From: Paragordius varius
Lineage: Eukaryota; Nematomorpha
DNA: 64,000 bases
Reading direction: 5' to 3'
Assembly (NCBI GenBank): GCA_964247055.1
Contig: OZ176055.1
Coordinates: 8,680,001 to 8,744,000, forward strand
The notes under the pieces are model-generated. The model ran no database searches, was not told where the DNA came from, and worked only from the letters and a program-made list of their open reading frames with translations. Positions 1-14,200 of this stretch are shown one piece after another; position 1 is the stretch's first letter; every line of letters begins with the position of its first letter. A program made the translations under genes and the position numbers.

Positions 1-749
1 AAGTCTATTTATTTCGTAAAATACATCAATGTTTTCCTAAATCAGTACATTTTATCTTTTATTATAAAAAATGAATATGATAAAAATAGCCATTTCCATG
101 AGTTCAAATATCGAAATTCATCATTGAGAATATAAATAATGAAATTCGGAAATTCAACTGATATCAGAATGCAAATGTATAATTATTTAAATTACCTAAA
201 TTTATTTTCTATACCAAAATACGGGTGGCATGCATGGTCAATTTTGAAAACTTTTATAAAAAAATATGATGATATTAGAGTTAGCTCAACTATTGATAAT
301 CGTAATTTCGAATAAAAAAACCAAAATTAGTAATTTCTTCTGATTCCAAATCGACTTATAGGACTTGTTTAAATATTTTTTAAAGACGTTTTTAGGTCCT
401 ATATCAAGCCTTGCATATAGACACTAAAATTATATTAGCAAATATTTTCCAATTTGTATTAATCATATAATTGTCCCCAAACTAATGACAAATATTGAGG
501 CAAGAGACCTAACCTATAGAGATGGGCAATTGGGTATAATTTTTTTATGGATAATAAAAAAGACCAATTAATATTAAATATAAAAAGGCAATTAATTTTT
601 CTATATTAACTTATCGCATGCGGGATGTGCGGGTCTTTTGGAAAGTTTTCTCTGGCACAAATATAATTGTTAATTAATTATTTTAACAATTATTTATTTA
701 TTTTTTATGGTATTTAGCAAATTAATCGCGTAAAAAGTAAAGATGATAT
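1..749. other. AT-rich spacer with no gene seen
   Basis: I find no supported coding exon or RNA gene here. The stretch is low-complexity AT-rich DNA with short homopolymer runs and looks like ordinary intergenic sequence. Confidence 0.5.
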
Positions 750-1331
750 TTATTCATAGTGATTGTTATTAAAATATTTGTGCAATTGTTTGACTTTATG
801 CCTTCTAGATAATCCGTGTTGGCGCATCATTTTTATTTTCAAATAATCTATGAATTTTATAATGATAAAAAAACTTGTATTTTGCATGGGAGATTCATAT
901 TTATTTGACATGTCAATGTCCCATCGCCGATATTGAAAATTTTCAAACTTTTTAACCATTTCGCGAAATTTAATATTATTTAACGGTTTGGTCATTTTAT
1001 TTAGGGTTTGATAAAACGTGACAAATATTTCATGCTGAGTCATCAACTTCAAATATATTGGGTTTAATTGGACACCCATGGTATTTTTCAAACTAATTTT
1101 AGGTTCGCATAGAAAAGGACGTCTCTGAAATTTATTATCAATGCTTCTTAAAACAATCAGTATCGCATGAACAATGGTTAATGTATCATTATTATCTTTT
1201 GGGTTTTGACAAATGATCATATAAAAATTGCGACATCTCCAAAACACAATATTTTCTTTGTTAAAATATTTTTCTTTACGAGTTTTATGGCAAATTAACA
1301 AAGGACTGTTTTGATATTCAATTACTTCCAT
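750..1331 (-). CDS. Uncharacterised protein, weak FLYWCH-like zinc-finger pattern
   Basis: A single open frame of 193 codons runs from an ATG at 1331 to a stop at 750. The five bases before the ATG follow a good acceptor (TTTTATTTGATTGCAG), so this may be the last exon of a longer gene. The N-terminus reads like a FLYWCH finger: a short strand with PLLICHK, then an aromatic-basic stretch, then FWRCRN, a second cysteine about six residues later, and a late histidine (TIVHAI). That resembles the family pattern of W-x-C...C...H-x-H, but only one terminal histidine is clear. The rest is basic and matches nothing I recognise. FLYWCH domains occur in transcription regulators and in transposon-derived proteins. 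A decayed transposon ORF is therefore an alternative. The frame is long for such AT-rich DNA, which supports a real exon. Confidence 0.4.
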   Translation of the reverse strand: MEVIEYQNSPLLICHKTRKEKYFNKENIVFWRCRNFYMIICQNPKDNNDTLTIVHAILIVLRSIDNKFQRRPFLCEPKISLKNTMGVQLNPIYLKLMTQHEIFVTFYQTLNKMTKPLNNIKFREMVKKFENFQYRRWDIDMSNKYESPMQNTSFFIIIKFIDYLKIKMMRQHGLSRRHKVKQLHKYFNNNHYE

Positions 1332-1364
1332 ATTAACTGCAATCAAATAAAATCGTCTGATCAA

Positions 1365-2221
1365 ATAAATTTATTACAGTATATATGCAATTGTATATCA
1401 TATGCGTTGACAAATAAATGAGGGAGCATATCTCCTATCAAATAATGCGTTATATCACAATTATAATTGCAAAAAATTAACATGAAAACATATTATTTTA
1501 TCATTATTTATATAAGTAACTCATTTCTAATAAAAACATTTAACTAAATTTGTAGTAGGTCGTCAAAAACATTTATCTTTAAAAGAACTAATATATTATA
1601 ACTTGTAAATTATTTGAAGATTCAAATTCAATGCTAATTAATACTAGAAATTGGTCCACATATGGGTTAAATTAATATAATAATAATTTTAATGCGCTAT
1701 ATCTTAAGTAATATACTCAAAAAAGTAATTATAAAAAAATAGAGAGTATTATATGTAAAATATCCGATTTGTCTTATATACATCTAATGTGTTTACTATG
1801 CTAAATTTTTTAATTAAATATATATATATATAATGATTTGATTTTGACTTATAATAGTAGGCTAACTTAAATATAAAAATTTCGTTGATATATTCAATGG
1901 AAAAAAATTAAAGAAAATAATTGCAATTATGCATACTTCCATAACAAAATAAAAGGATAAATGTCTTAAAAAGTTTTGAGTTTCTTTAAGTATGATGGTG
2001 TGTGTTTTTTTGATTTACCAAATGCGATAATATCATAAAATACTCTAAAATACATTAAACTATTACGTAAATATAAGGAAAAATAAGTTTTTGCACTATG
2101 AAAATAAAACTAGTTTTGATTTGTAATAATAAAGGCTACGGTTGTTAAATAAAGGAAAAAAAGAGATAAAAGGACTATCTATTGTATTTTAAAGTTTTCT
2201 AATTCAATTATTAATTAAGTG
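1365..2221. other. AT-rich spacer downstream of the SLC5 gene
   Basis: No supported gene is seen. The segment lies between the FLYWCH-like ORF and the stop codon of the SLC5 gene and consists of AT-rich low-complexity sequence. Confidence 0.5.
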
Positions 2222-5200
2222 CTAATAAATGGTAAAATAGATAAACATGAATAGAGCAATGGCTATAATAAGCAAAAGATTAAGGTTAAGACATAATTTT
2301 GCTTTAGGTCCTTGATGCAGACTAGTCACGTGTTGTAAATGGAGTTCATATCTATTGGCATTTTCACGGGCTTGTTGTTCAGTGGTATCGGAGTAACCCA
2401 AAAACCAATCCCAAATCTTCAGCAGGGTTGATCTCGAGGGGTATTCTACAAGAAGAAATGACATAAAATATGAAATAAATAAGGAAACATTTTTTATTCT
2501 TCAAAAAAAAAACCGTTTAAGATTATTAACTAAAGCTTCTTGTTTCCAATTACAGTAAATTAAAATTATACGATATTTATTTCTAATAGACAATAATACC
2601 TATTTCTTGATTTATTAAAATAAAACTCATAGTTTAAAATTGCAAAGTATGGAACGGAATAGAGATGTAATCAATTATGTATTTTACAATTTTAATAAAA
2701 TAGCTTATATAGGAAAATTAAGTTTTAAAGTATGGTTATCTTTTGAAAAAAAAATGTATTTATATTTTAACGTTTTGCCCGTTTAATTTCAATTTTTACT
2801 GTATATATTTGGGTATTTACAGCAGGGCGAAGACAGTTTTAAAAGAAGCATTAAAAACAGGATTTCTAAGAATTAAAAAATGAAACCTGACTAAATATTT
2901 AAAACTCAGGAACCGGTTCCGTTAACTGATATATAGGTAACCCAATTATTATAAAATATTTTAAATATAGGTAAAAAAATTTAAGCAAACAAAGCAAAAT
3001 GTTATTTGCGAGTTAGTTATTTAAAAAAATTATAAGGACTATACAAAATAAATAAAAAATATAGTTTAGAAGTAGGCTTTTTGGTTTTTAAATATCGGTT
3101 TCATAAAAACAAATTCAGTTTTAATCTTTTATATAATCGATCACATAATTAATTTTATTTAGATAAATAAAATTTTTTACTAAAATTCGAAAATTATTCA
3201 TTAAAAAATGAGTATTATAATTTTTTTAAATTAAAATGTTAAAATATTTCCAGATATGTTATAATCATTAAATAAGCATATACGTTTTATCACAGTATTG
3301 TCTTTCAAATTTACAGCTTCTTTATTATCCATATCAGAGTTAGCTGAATTCTTTATTATAGTTGCCTTTTTTATATTATTATTTTTATTGTTATCATTTA
3401 CAAGTCCATCTTCATTTGTATTTAAATGGCCATTCTTTTCGCGAGATTTTCCATTAGAAACTATTTTGCTATATATAATGAAAAATAAATTAAAGTAAAT
3501 AATATTTTAACTTCAACACTTCATTTCCTTTAGAATGGTTTTATATCCCAAAGCGAGTAAAAAAATTCGAATAGTATTTAAATTAAGCCAAATTTAAAAA
3601 TATACTTTCTTTAGTCTCTTTTATGCGCATTATACAAATTTTTTTTCAAAAAAATGTTAAATAGTTAAAATCCTAATCTCAAACCTTTTTGCCGCCATTT
3701 TCTATAAATTAATCGCTTATGCGACAGGCAAAAATGATATAATGATTAAAAAATGTAAATAATTAACTTCAAGAAGCTTTCAAGCTATATTTAACGAAAA
3801 AACTTGACTTTTGATTTTAAAATCAGCTGTTCATTTTAATCGTGTTTTGGAACTGTCCCAATTTAAGGCTATACAAGTCACACTGTATTTTAAACTAAAA
3901 TAATTTTAAAACCGTAGTTTATTAACAAAAATGAACTCGGGACATAAAACTACCCCAAAAAGTAAATTAGGAAAAAGTGAAAAGGTAATGAAGTGTTAAT
4001 GTAATTTTATTTAAAAAAACTAATATTTTATATATATAATTTACTTATTTTCAGGTTCAGAATCAACTCTGTAAACTATATCTTTAACTTCGGAGTCCAT
4101 TTCAACATCATCCGGTCGAGGTTGATCGTCAAATCTAACAATCAAACAAATCGTTCATACTAATATATTAGAAAACATTTTTTCAAGCCAAAAAATACGA
4201 ATTTATGTTACATATTTTCCATTCTAGGGTATTTCCACTTTTTTTACTTATTCTACAATGCATACGATTATAGATTTTACAGTTTAATTTTAACTATGAC
4301 GCCTTTACATAGAATTAAAAATGTTTCATTTTTTTCACTTTTACTATTTCGTCTCCATACACATCCATTTCTAAAGCTTAAAACTTTAATTTCTACTCCC
4401 CAAATTTTTAACTTTTTTACATAGGATGGATAATTCCATTTTGACACCATATATTTTTCCATTTTAAAGCATCCAATCTTTACTTATAATTCTTGCTCAA
4501 ATCAAATATTCACTTTTTTCTCATTTTTTACTATTTCGTCCATACATACATATCCATTTCTAAAACTTTAAAATTTGATTTCTTCTCCCCAAATTTAACT
4601 TTTTTACTTAGGATAGATAGATATACCATTTTAACACCATATATTTTTCATTTTAAATGGCTCAAATCTTTACTTAAATTACTTCCTTAAATCATTATAT
4701 TTACCTGCTCCAATACGTAGCACGAATCAAATATTTTTGGGCTTGAGGTTTTGTCCACAAACTAACGGCTATATTAACCAAGGCAGTTATCCAAAACAGT
4801 GCAATGGCAAAATACATGTAATGAAAACGTGAAACTAAGCCAGGTCTCCGATCAAACTGATGACTTCCACAAACCGGTTCAGGGTATACGAAATCAAGGA
4901 CCATACGTGTTATCCCTACACCCATACCTACCATAAGCGACCAAAAAGCACCCTGGCGAGATGTCGTAAAAAACGCATATTATAAATTAAAATTTAAATA
5001 TAAATTGGATTTCTATTGAATGTTTAAAATTGATTTGATAAATGTATGACTAAAAGAAGCAGAAGTTTAAGCATATCATAAATGTTTAGGGCAAAAATTA
5101 TGTGTAGTAAATTAAATCATATACACCGCCATAAGTATGTTTTGTGTTCAGGAATGAAAAAAATAATGTTTTTTAATTATATTGATTTGTTAGATTAAAA

Positions 5201-8200
5201 AAACTTTTAAACAATTAGGCATATCATAATTTGTGCTTAGGACTAAAAAATTATGTGTAGTAAATTAAATCATATACACCACCATACGTGTGTATAGAAA
5301 AAACGTAAAATCTAAATGTAAATTTCATTATTTTATGTTTAATCTTTTCTTTTTCTGTTTTATTGAATTGTTAGATTGATTTGTTAAAGAAATGATTTAA
5401 AAAACTATTTAGGTTAGGCATATCATAATTCGTGTTAGGACTGAAAATTATGTGTAAATTAAATTATATACAGCGCTATATGTGTGTATCGAAAATCTAA
5501 ATGTAAATTTCAATATTTTGTGCTAAATCTTTTCTTTCTGTTATAGTGAATTGTTAGATTAAAAAAAATTTAAACAATTAGACATATGATAATTTGTGTA
5601 TAAGACTAAAAAATTATGTTTAATTACGTACAGCGCCATATGTGTGTATCAAAAACGTAAAATTTAAATGTAAATTTCAATATTTTGTGTTTAATCTTTT
5701 CTTTCTGTTATATTGAATCGTTAGATTGATTTGATAAATAAATGGTTTAAAGAACTATTTAGAAAAGGTTGGGCATATCATAATTTGTATTTAGGACTGA
5801 AAAATTAGGTGTAAATTAAATAACATACAGCGTCATAAGTGTGTATAGAAAAAACGTAAAATCAAAATGTAAATTTCAATATTTTGTGGTCAGGAATGAA
5901 AAATATGATGCTTTTATGTTAAATAGATTTGTTAAATTAAAAAAAAACTTTTTAAACAATCCGGCATAATATTTTGTGTTAAGGATTAAAAATATGTCGC
6001 CCTATCGTAAAACATAAAATCTAATTATTAATATTTATGCTGTTCTGTAGTTTGTACTATATGGATTTGTAAAAGAAATTTTAATATAAGTGTTATTTCT
6101 ACCCCCACACCTATCATTAAAGATCAAAAAGCGCCCTCAAAATGTAATATATCGTAAAAAGTAAAATGTAATTTGAAATTGGATTTGTGTTTTGGCCTGA
6201 AAAAAAAGTTAATGATTTCATTCAAAAATTATTTCTTAATAAAATAAATCATGCATATGATTTACTAAATTATTTATATGGATTCGTTAAAAAAAGTTTT
6301 AAAGGGTATATCAGATACAATATGTGAAGAGATCAAAAATTAAACTTGTAATCTCTCCACAAGGGACTAAAAAGCAACAAAACATATATTTTAAAATAAG
6401 TTAAATCTACCTTTTCATTCGATCTAGGCCATAGTATAGCCAACAAGTAAACTGAAGCAATCGGAGGCGATAAATAAGCCGCTATTGATTGAATGTAAAT
6501 GTAGAGTTGTCCACCTTGAAGTGCTTGAATAACTGGAATCCAAACTATACCAATAACTGTCATTAACAGTATAAAAACTCTAAAAAGTGTGCAAAAAATA
6601 TTAATGATTTAAAAATTGAAATCATAAAAAAATGATTAATATTTTGCAAGAAAAAATGGTAAATTTCCTCTGATTAACAGTATAAAAAAGGTATTAAAAG
6701 TGCAAAAAATATGGTGATGGATTGATTATTAAATAAGTAAAAATTGAGATCACAATAAGTTTATTTAGTAAAATAAAACTATGAATACCGTAAATAACAT
6801 GATAAAAACTCTTAAAAAGTTTCCAAAAATTGTGATGGCAAAAAAACAAAAAAAGATTATGATTACTAAACCATAAAAAGCGGATGTTAAACAATAAATT
6901 TAGGAGTTATTTGGTAAAAAAATTAAACCCTAAAAAGCACAAAAATGATGAATTAATGCTAAAACCGTAAAATTTTTAATTGTTAAATAATTTATTATCA
7001 AGAGAAAAAATGGAAATCCTAAAAAGCATAAAATAATTAAATGTTAAAAACGAACTAAAATATAATGATTGATCAAGAACGATAAAATTTTAACACAAAA
7101 CATAAATCAATTAGAAAAAAGAAAATAATAATTCAAAATAAAAACCATTTGTATGAAGTAAGTGTTTTAAAATAAACAATGTACTCTACTTTAAAATAGC
7201 CCGATTTATCTAATACATTTCTTTTCAGTCCTTATCAAATATAATTTTTTATATATTATCAATATTTATAATATACCATTTAGAATTCAAATTAACCCTT
7301 GAACAATTCAAATTCACCCTTGGAGAATTCATATTCACCCTAAAAATAAATAATGTGTTTTCGGGCTAATATAACTCATTATTAACAAAAAATATATTAT
7401 TATAGCATATTTTAGTATTTTTTCAGTATTATTAATTTTAAACGTAATATCTTATTTTTAAATATAAAAAAATTAGTTAATTTTTAATCATAAAGAAACA
7501 CATAATTTATTTTAGGGTAAATTAGAATTGTTCGAGGGTGAATTTATAATTGTTCAAGGGTAAATTTGAATTGTTCAAGGGTAAATTTGAATAGTTTAAG
7601 GGTGAATTTGAATTGTTCAACGGGAATTAGAATTGTTCAAGGGTGAATTTAAATTATTCAGGGAATTTGATATAATTGTTCATATAAATTGTTTAAGGGT
7701 AAATTTGAATTGTAAATGGTATATTAAATAAACTTTAATTTATTGGAAATAAAATATACCTTCCAGTGATTAATAATTCACGGACAGTAGCTTTTGGTCT
7801 CAAAATTTTCCAAATATCCATGGTAAAGAGTGTACTAGCACTATTGAATATTGAAGTTAAATCGCTCATCAAGGCGGCCAACATAACGGCTAACATTAAA
7901 CCTTTAGCACCTGATTGGCAATTTCAAATAAAATTATGAAAAAAATTGGTTTTATTAGAATATTTAGCATTAAAAGCGTATTTTGATAGGATGATATTTT
8001 TAAGTGAAACAAGTCGTGAATTTGACTAAAAAGTCAAATAATTGTGATTGATAAAATATAAACGCCAAACATAGCATAAATGTGTTTTGATTTAAAAATT
8101 AGGACCTAAAATATGTTTTAATTTGATGGGTTAATTCACAAGTCATAATGATTCCATTATTTTAATATTCAATTGAGTTATTATAATGATACATAAAATC

Positions 8201-11200
8201 TAGCTAGTTGTTGATAAAATATTTAAAACCATAATATATCATATATATATATATTATATATATATATATATATATATGTGATAAAAGCATAATATAAAAG
8301 AAAAAAAACCTAATTAATTAATTGTTATAAACGTAAAAATGTGGTCTTAACATCAAAAATTTAATTTTATTATATGTAAAAAAATCCTTTAAAATATTCA
8401 TTTATAACCATATCATTACCTGTAGGTAGGAGATTTAAAACAAGAGTGGGGTAAGCTAAATTGCTACATCCCGTGGGATTTCCACAAATCCTTGAGCAAT
8501 CTTCCGGCGAAGCACACGCGACAATATCTGAACAATCAAAAATGTCATTTATTATTTGTTTGTTATAAAACGCAATCAATTGCATTAAAAATAGAAAGGA
8601 AAAATTGAAATTATACGGACAAAACGTAATTTTTTTCAAAAGAGACAACCATACTTTTTTGAACCTTAATTTAACCTATATCAAAAACATTTAATAACAA
8701 GCATAAAATATGTAAACAATTTGTTACTAATATACATCTCTATTGTATACATTGGCGTTTAAAACAATGTGTTAAATTTAAAAAAATCATGATTTATATA
8801 TGGTTGTATTTTGGAGAAAAATATTTGTCTTTATATTTTTACCTTTTGTCCGTATAATTTCAAATTTTAATGTAAAAGGAATGACATAAAAAAGTAAGAC
8901 GCATTTTTTTGTAAAAAAACTAGACTATTCAACGTTAAAACTTATTCTTTATTAAATTTTGTGCGTATACGAAATATATATAATATAATGTATTATTTTT
9001 TAATTCCATTTTTTAATTGTAGCTCAAAACGATACGTAGGATAAAAAAATTAAGGTCGATTTAAAAAAAAGCATTGTTGTCTTAATTTTTATTTATATTT
9101 TTTAGATTTTTTTTCAGTCTAAAATAAACAGCGCCCATTAACTATATAATTATGCTAGGTATAAGGTGCTTTTTTCATTTAAATAATATATATTAGTTTA
9201 TTGTTGAATTAGATTCATTAAAATGACACTCAAATATACATACAAACTAATTAATTTGTGCTTAAAACACATGTATTTTATAAGGAGTTATATTAAATCC
9301 TTATAACCAAAGCTTCATTTAAATATGGAGAGAAATAGCTGAAATTTAGTAAAAAATTAGACGACATTATAAGTAAAAATACTCAACAATCCAATCATTT
9401 TAAAAGACCGCTTTCATATAAATTTTTAATTAAAAACCAATTATTATATAAAAAAACTGAAAATTATAATAAAATAAGAAAAAAATCTAGAAAATAAAAC
9501 CAGTAAAAAGGACTCGACTAATCATGCCTGGCAAGATTATCATGAAAAGCGGTAGCATTTTAAGGTAACCCGCAAATAGCGTTCCACCCTGAGCATGAGA
9601 TATATCTTTGGCAGCTAGTGCACGTTGAACCATCATCTAAATTAATTAAATAAAAGATTTTAAAAAAGAAAATATAAATTTTAGTTATTATCAAATTTAA
9701 AAGATGATATAGATTTTAATATGACAGTGATCTTTTAAAACCCTTAAAAATTTTATACAACCTGAATGTTAATTAAATTGAAATGTATAATTAAAGGTTG
9801 TTGTGACTAACTTAAATCTCGTTATGTAACACAAAACGATAGGTGGCGTAGAAAAAATCAAGCATCAAAAAATATTGTTTTATTAATAAAAAAACATATT
9901 AGTCTTGTAATTTTTATGTTTTGTCTTTAATTCAATGTCTTTAAAATCAATTTTTCCCAACTTATATTTACTTAATCAGCTCAATAATAAATACAAGCGA
10001 TCGTTTGTCCATAATAAATTAATATTTGATAGCGCTTTTTTATCAATAAAAAACCAATTTTTATTCAGCATAGTTTTAAAATTCTCTGGAAATCTAATCC
10101 AAAATATTTTTCAAGTTAATTTTTGAAAAACCAGATCAGCGCACTAATACTATTTGTCCAAAAATAAAATCAGGCCATTGTGGAAAAACGTGTCATTCAT
10201 GATTTAATATTTATACCAATGGCAATTAATAGAGAAAAATCTCTTAAAACCCAATTTTAACTTTTATCAAGTCAAAGTTTTTCAATATATTTTCGTAAAC
10301 CCCAAATTAAAAACCTAATCAGTGTACCTATAATAAATACTAGCGGTAATTTCCAATAAAAAATATTGCTTTTTTAAAACAATGGTCATTCATATCTTAA
10401 ATATGGGCCATGTGTTCCCCCTTCCCCACATTTATATCATTATGAAATATAATCCTTGTAAAACCATTAAAACGTAATAAAATCTTTCATAGCGCATAAG
10501 AAAATTCTATAGTAATCCATTCTTAAAATATTTTTGAACTTTAACTTTAAATAAAAAAATAACCTGATCGACGCACCCAGGCCAAGTTGTAAAAAGGGTC
10601 ATTCATAATTCAATATTTTATATGCAATGACAATTAAAAAATGTAATGTCCCTTACACATGCAAGTTTTTACTCAAAACTTTCTGAAATCCAATTTCCGA
10701 ATTCTCAAGGTACTCTCTGAAATCCTAAATTTAAAAGATAACCTGATCAGCGCACCAATACCATATACTAGCGGTCCTTTGTCCAAAAATGAAACCAGAC
10801 AGATGTGTAAAAAAAGGGTCATTCATAATCAATAATATGCAATGACAATTAAAACAAAATGTCCCTTTAACATGCAAATTTTTACTCAAAACTTTCTGAA
10901 ATCCAAGTTTTTACTCAAAATTCTCAAGGTATTCTTTGAAATCCCAAATAAAAAATAACCTGATCAGCGCACCAATACCAAATACTAGCGGTCGTTTGTC
11001 CAAAAATGAAACCAAACCAAATGAGTTAAGGGTCATACATAATTCATTATTTATTCAATGGCAATTAAAAATATGTCCCTTAAACATGCAAGTTTTTACT
11101 CAAAACTTTCTGAAATCCAAGTTTGTAATTCTCAAGGTATTCTTTAAAATCCTTAATTTAAAAGATAACCTGATCAGCGCACCAATAGCAAATAGTAGCG

Positions 11201-14200
11201 GTCGTTGGCCCAAAAATAAAACCAAACCAATGTGTATAAAGGGTCATACATAATTTAATACTTTTTATGCAAGTTTTTACTCAAAACTTTCAAGAAATCC
11301 AAGTTTAAAATTCTCAAGGTATTCTTTGAAATCCCAAATAAAAAGAAAACCTGATCAGCGCACCAATACCATATACTAGCGGTCGTTTGTTCAAAAATGA
11401 ATTTTTATGAAGTTTTTACTTAAAAGTTTCTGAAATCCAACCTTAAAATTCTCAAAATATTCTTTAAAACCTAAATTTAAAAGATAACCTGATCAGCGCA
11501 CCAATACCAAATACTAGCAGTCGTTTGTCCAAAAATGAATCCAGGCCATGGCATAGTTGGATCATTGGCCGGTCTCAACATTTGCCAAGCATTTGCTCGA
11601 GGTAAGCCACATAAAGCGAGTTCAGCTTGCTGTTTTATACTGCTATTAAGGACTGGATTATGTAGCAATTCATTAAGGGAGGTGCGTAAATGCGAAACTG
11701 AAGATAAATTGTAAGTAGCTAGTAAATAATAAAAATGTTAGACATATATGGAAAATAAATTGGAAAAATGGTGTATATTAAAAAGCTTTAATACATTTCA
11801 ATTTCTTTTATGAAAAGGAATTCAAAATATGAAAAAACCAAGGATTAGACTTGTTTTTGGTTAAAATCTCATATATTTTTTAAAAACAGTCCTCCTTGAT
11901 CAAATAATTCCAAATTCCGAATTTATAAATTTGGTAAATAGTTTAAGTTAGATAAAATTTAAAATTAAGCTAATTATTTTCGTAATGCAAACTATTAAAA
12001 GATGTAAAGTATAAAATTGATAGTGATGCCTATTTTTCTGGAAAAAACAATGAAATACGTTATATTCAACCAATAAAACATTAAAATGTAGATATAGAAA
12101 CTAAAAAGATAAAAAAATGTATTTTACCCATTGTGGTTGAAGGGTGTGAAAACCTGGCAATTGGTGGAAAGATGGATGTTTCATTGTTCGATAAACTAAA
12201 AACAAACACCAAATTATAAGTATATTATAGGTTTAAAAACACATATAAATACGTATTTTAAACTAATTCAACGCAATAATTTAACAAGATTTTCGAATAT
12301 ATAAGCAAAAAACTCAATTTTATAAATACATAATAATTTTCAAAATATATCGATATTTATGAACATAAAAAGCATGCAGGGAACCCCTACGTAATATTCC
12401 AAATAATGACATATTATTTGTATCATGACCCACCCTTTTTTTACAAAAAATAAATGACATTAAAGTTTTCTGTTTAATCAATATTTAATTAAATTTATAA
12501 TAAAATAAATTAATATAACTAGTTGTAAGAAATAAATTTTTTTTAAAAAAAACAATTAAATTTATATTTTTTGTTATATTTAGCACATTTATAAAGTTCC
12601 AATAACCTTATCAAATAAACTCATTATGGACAAATTCCAATGTATATAACAAATTTTCTATGTCATTAAAACAATTTACACAAAATAAAGTGTTTTTTAA
12701 AAAAACTCTACCTTAAAGGTATTGATTGTGATGTATATAAGGAGGTATTATTGGTATTAGATTGTAGCAAAAAGGGTGATATAGTTGTTGTATTACCCAA
12801 AGAATTTGCAAAAAAATGCGCAGATTCAAGAAAATTTATAATGTTTAGCGTGGAATTTGGAATGGCTATGCCATATTTTTCACGTAAACCGCGATAACCA
12901 CCAACCCGGTCAAATGCTATATATAGATATTGAAAAATTTTATGAAAAGAAACAGTAAATTAATAATATAAATATATTTTGAACGACTATATAGTAAGTA
13001 CATTGTTTCTGGCTCATTCATATATTATATACCATTTGCACTTCAAAAGTTTTTTTGAGCACTTCAAGTTAATACACTTCAAGTTGATCCTTAAAAACTT
13101 CAAAGTGGTCCTTGAACATTTTAAGTTGGTCGTTTATCATTAATCTATTTTATCGTTTTTCACCTATTTTCTATTATTTTACATAAAATTTAAATCAATA
13201 TCAACTTTTAATCATTGAGAAACCGTATATCTTTATTAATATTTTATTTTAATATAAAATATCAACACGTAATTATAAAATATATAAGTTTTTTGGATTA
13301 TTATTTATTTCATTGAAAACATTCAAATTAATAATTAATTGCAAAAAAAATACTTTGAAACAAAAAAGTGGTTTTTCAATAAAATTTTTAATTTTTAAAT
13401 GCATAAATATATAATAAATAAAGAAAAGGTTAATAAATAAAAAAATAAATGCAAAAATTATGGTTAAATAGAAATTTATAAATTTTAAGGACCAACTTGA
13501 ACTGTTCAAGGACCAACTTGAAGTGTTCAAGGACACTCTTGAAGTGCAAATGATATATTTGAGCGGCTATAAAGTTTCACATAAATTGGCAAACACAGTA
13601 GTGTATATAAAAAAACAACAAAATGTTGAAATTAAACAATTTTTTCCTATCCTATTCTACCTTACATTAATAATTTTATTATGTAAAAACAAAATTTTTA
13701 TAATACACATACTACTGTTTTTCCAATTGGCCAATATTCTCCTAGTTTGCTAATAAAAACTAAACAATGTACATGCTTATTATATTTAATATTTTTTTCT
13801 ATAATTTAATTTTTTTAATTCATATATAATGACCCATTTAGAACTATATAACCAAAAAATATGGTAATTCACTATAAAAAATATAAAAATCGACTAAAAA
13901 ATAAACGAAAATTTATCATTCAGAACGGTCATAAAAAATTAACGACCATGTAGGATTTTTTATTATTTCACATGAATAAATCAGCCAATATAGGCAATAT
14001 TAATATTGTATAAATTAAACTTACAAAAACTAATAACAATTAAAGCTCTCTAAAAACTTTTTAAGGTAAAAACTACAATAATGTCTCAAATGAGTATAAT
14101 ATACCAAATAAATTAAAAACAACAAAATAAGATAAACAAATTTTAATGCATCCTATAATAAAAAAATATAGAGAAATAATGTGAATTATCATCAATTGTT

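Noticed and set aside
3298-3498. Plus-strand open frame of 66 codons, hydrophobic
   Set aside because: It is the antisense of the Asn/Lys-rich SLC5 exon at 3284-3468, which fits the gene by phase and splice sites.
3931-3984. Possible plus-strand start exon ([12 protein letters not shown]) with a donor at 3985 and an acceptor near 4053
   Set aside because: The joined frame stops after a few codons and overlaps a supported minus-strand exon; I see no homology.
10936-11253. Plus-strand 105-codon frame
   Set aside because: It runs through the exon-10-edge tandem array, repeats itself internally and is antisense to copied exon fragments.
13273-13753. Open frames on both strands
   Set aside because: They lie in a family B foldback and a family D-like repeat and show no protein similarity.
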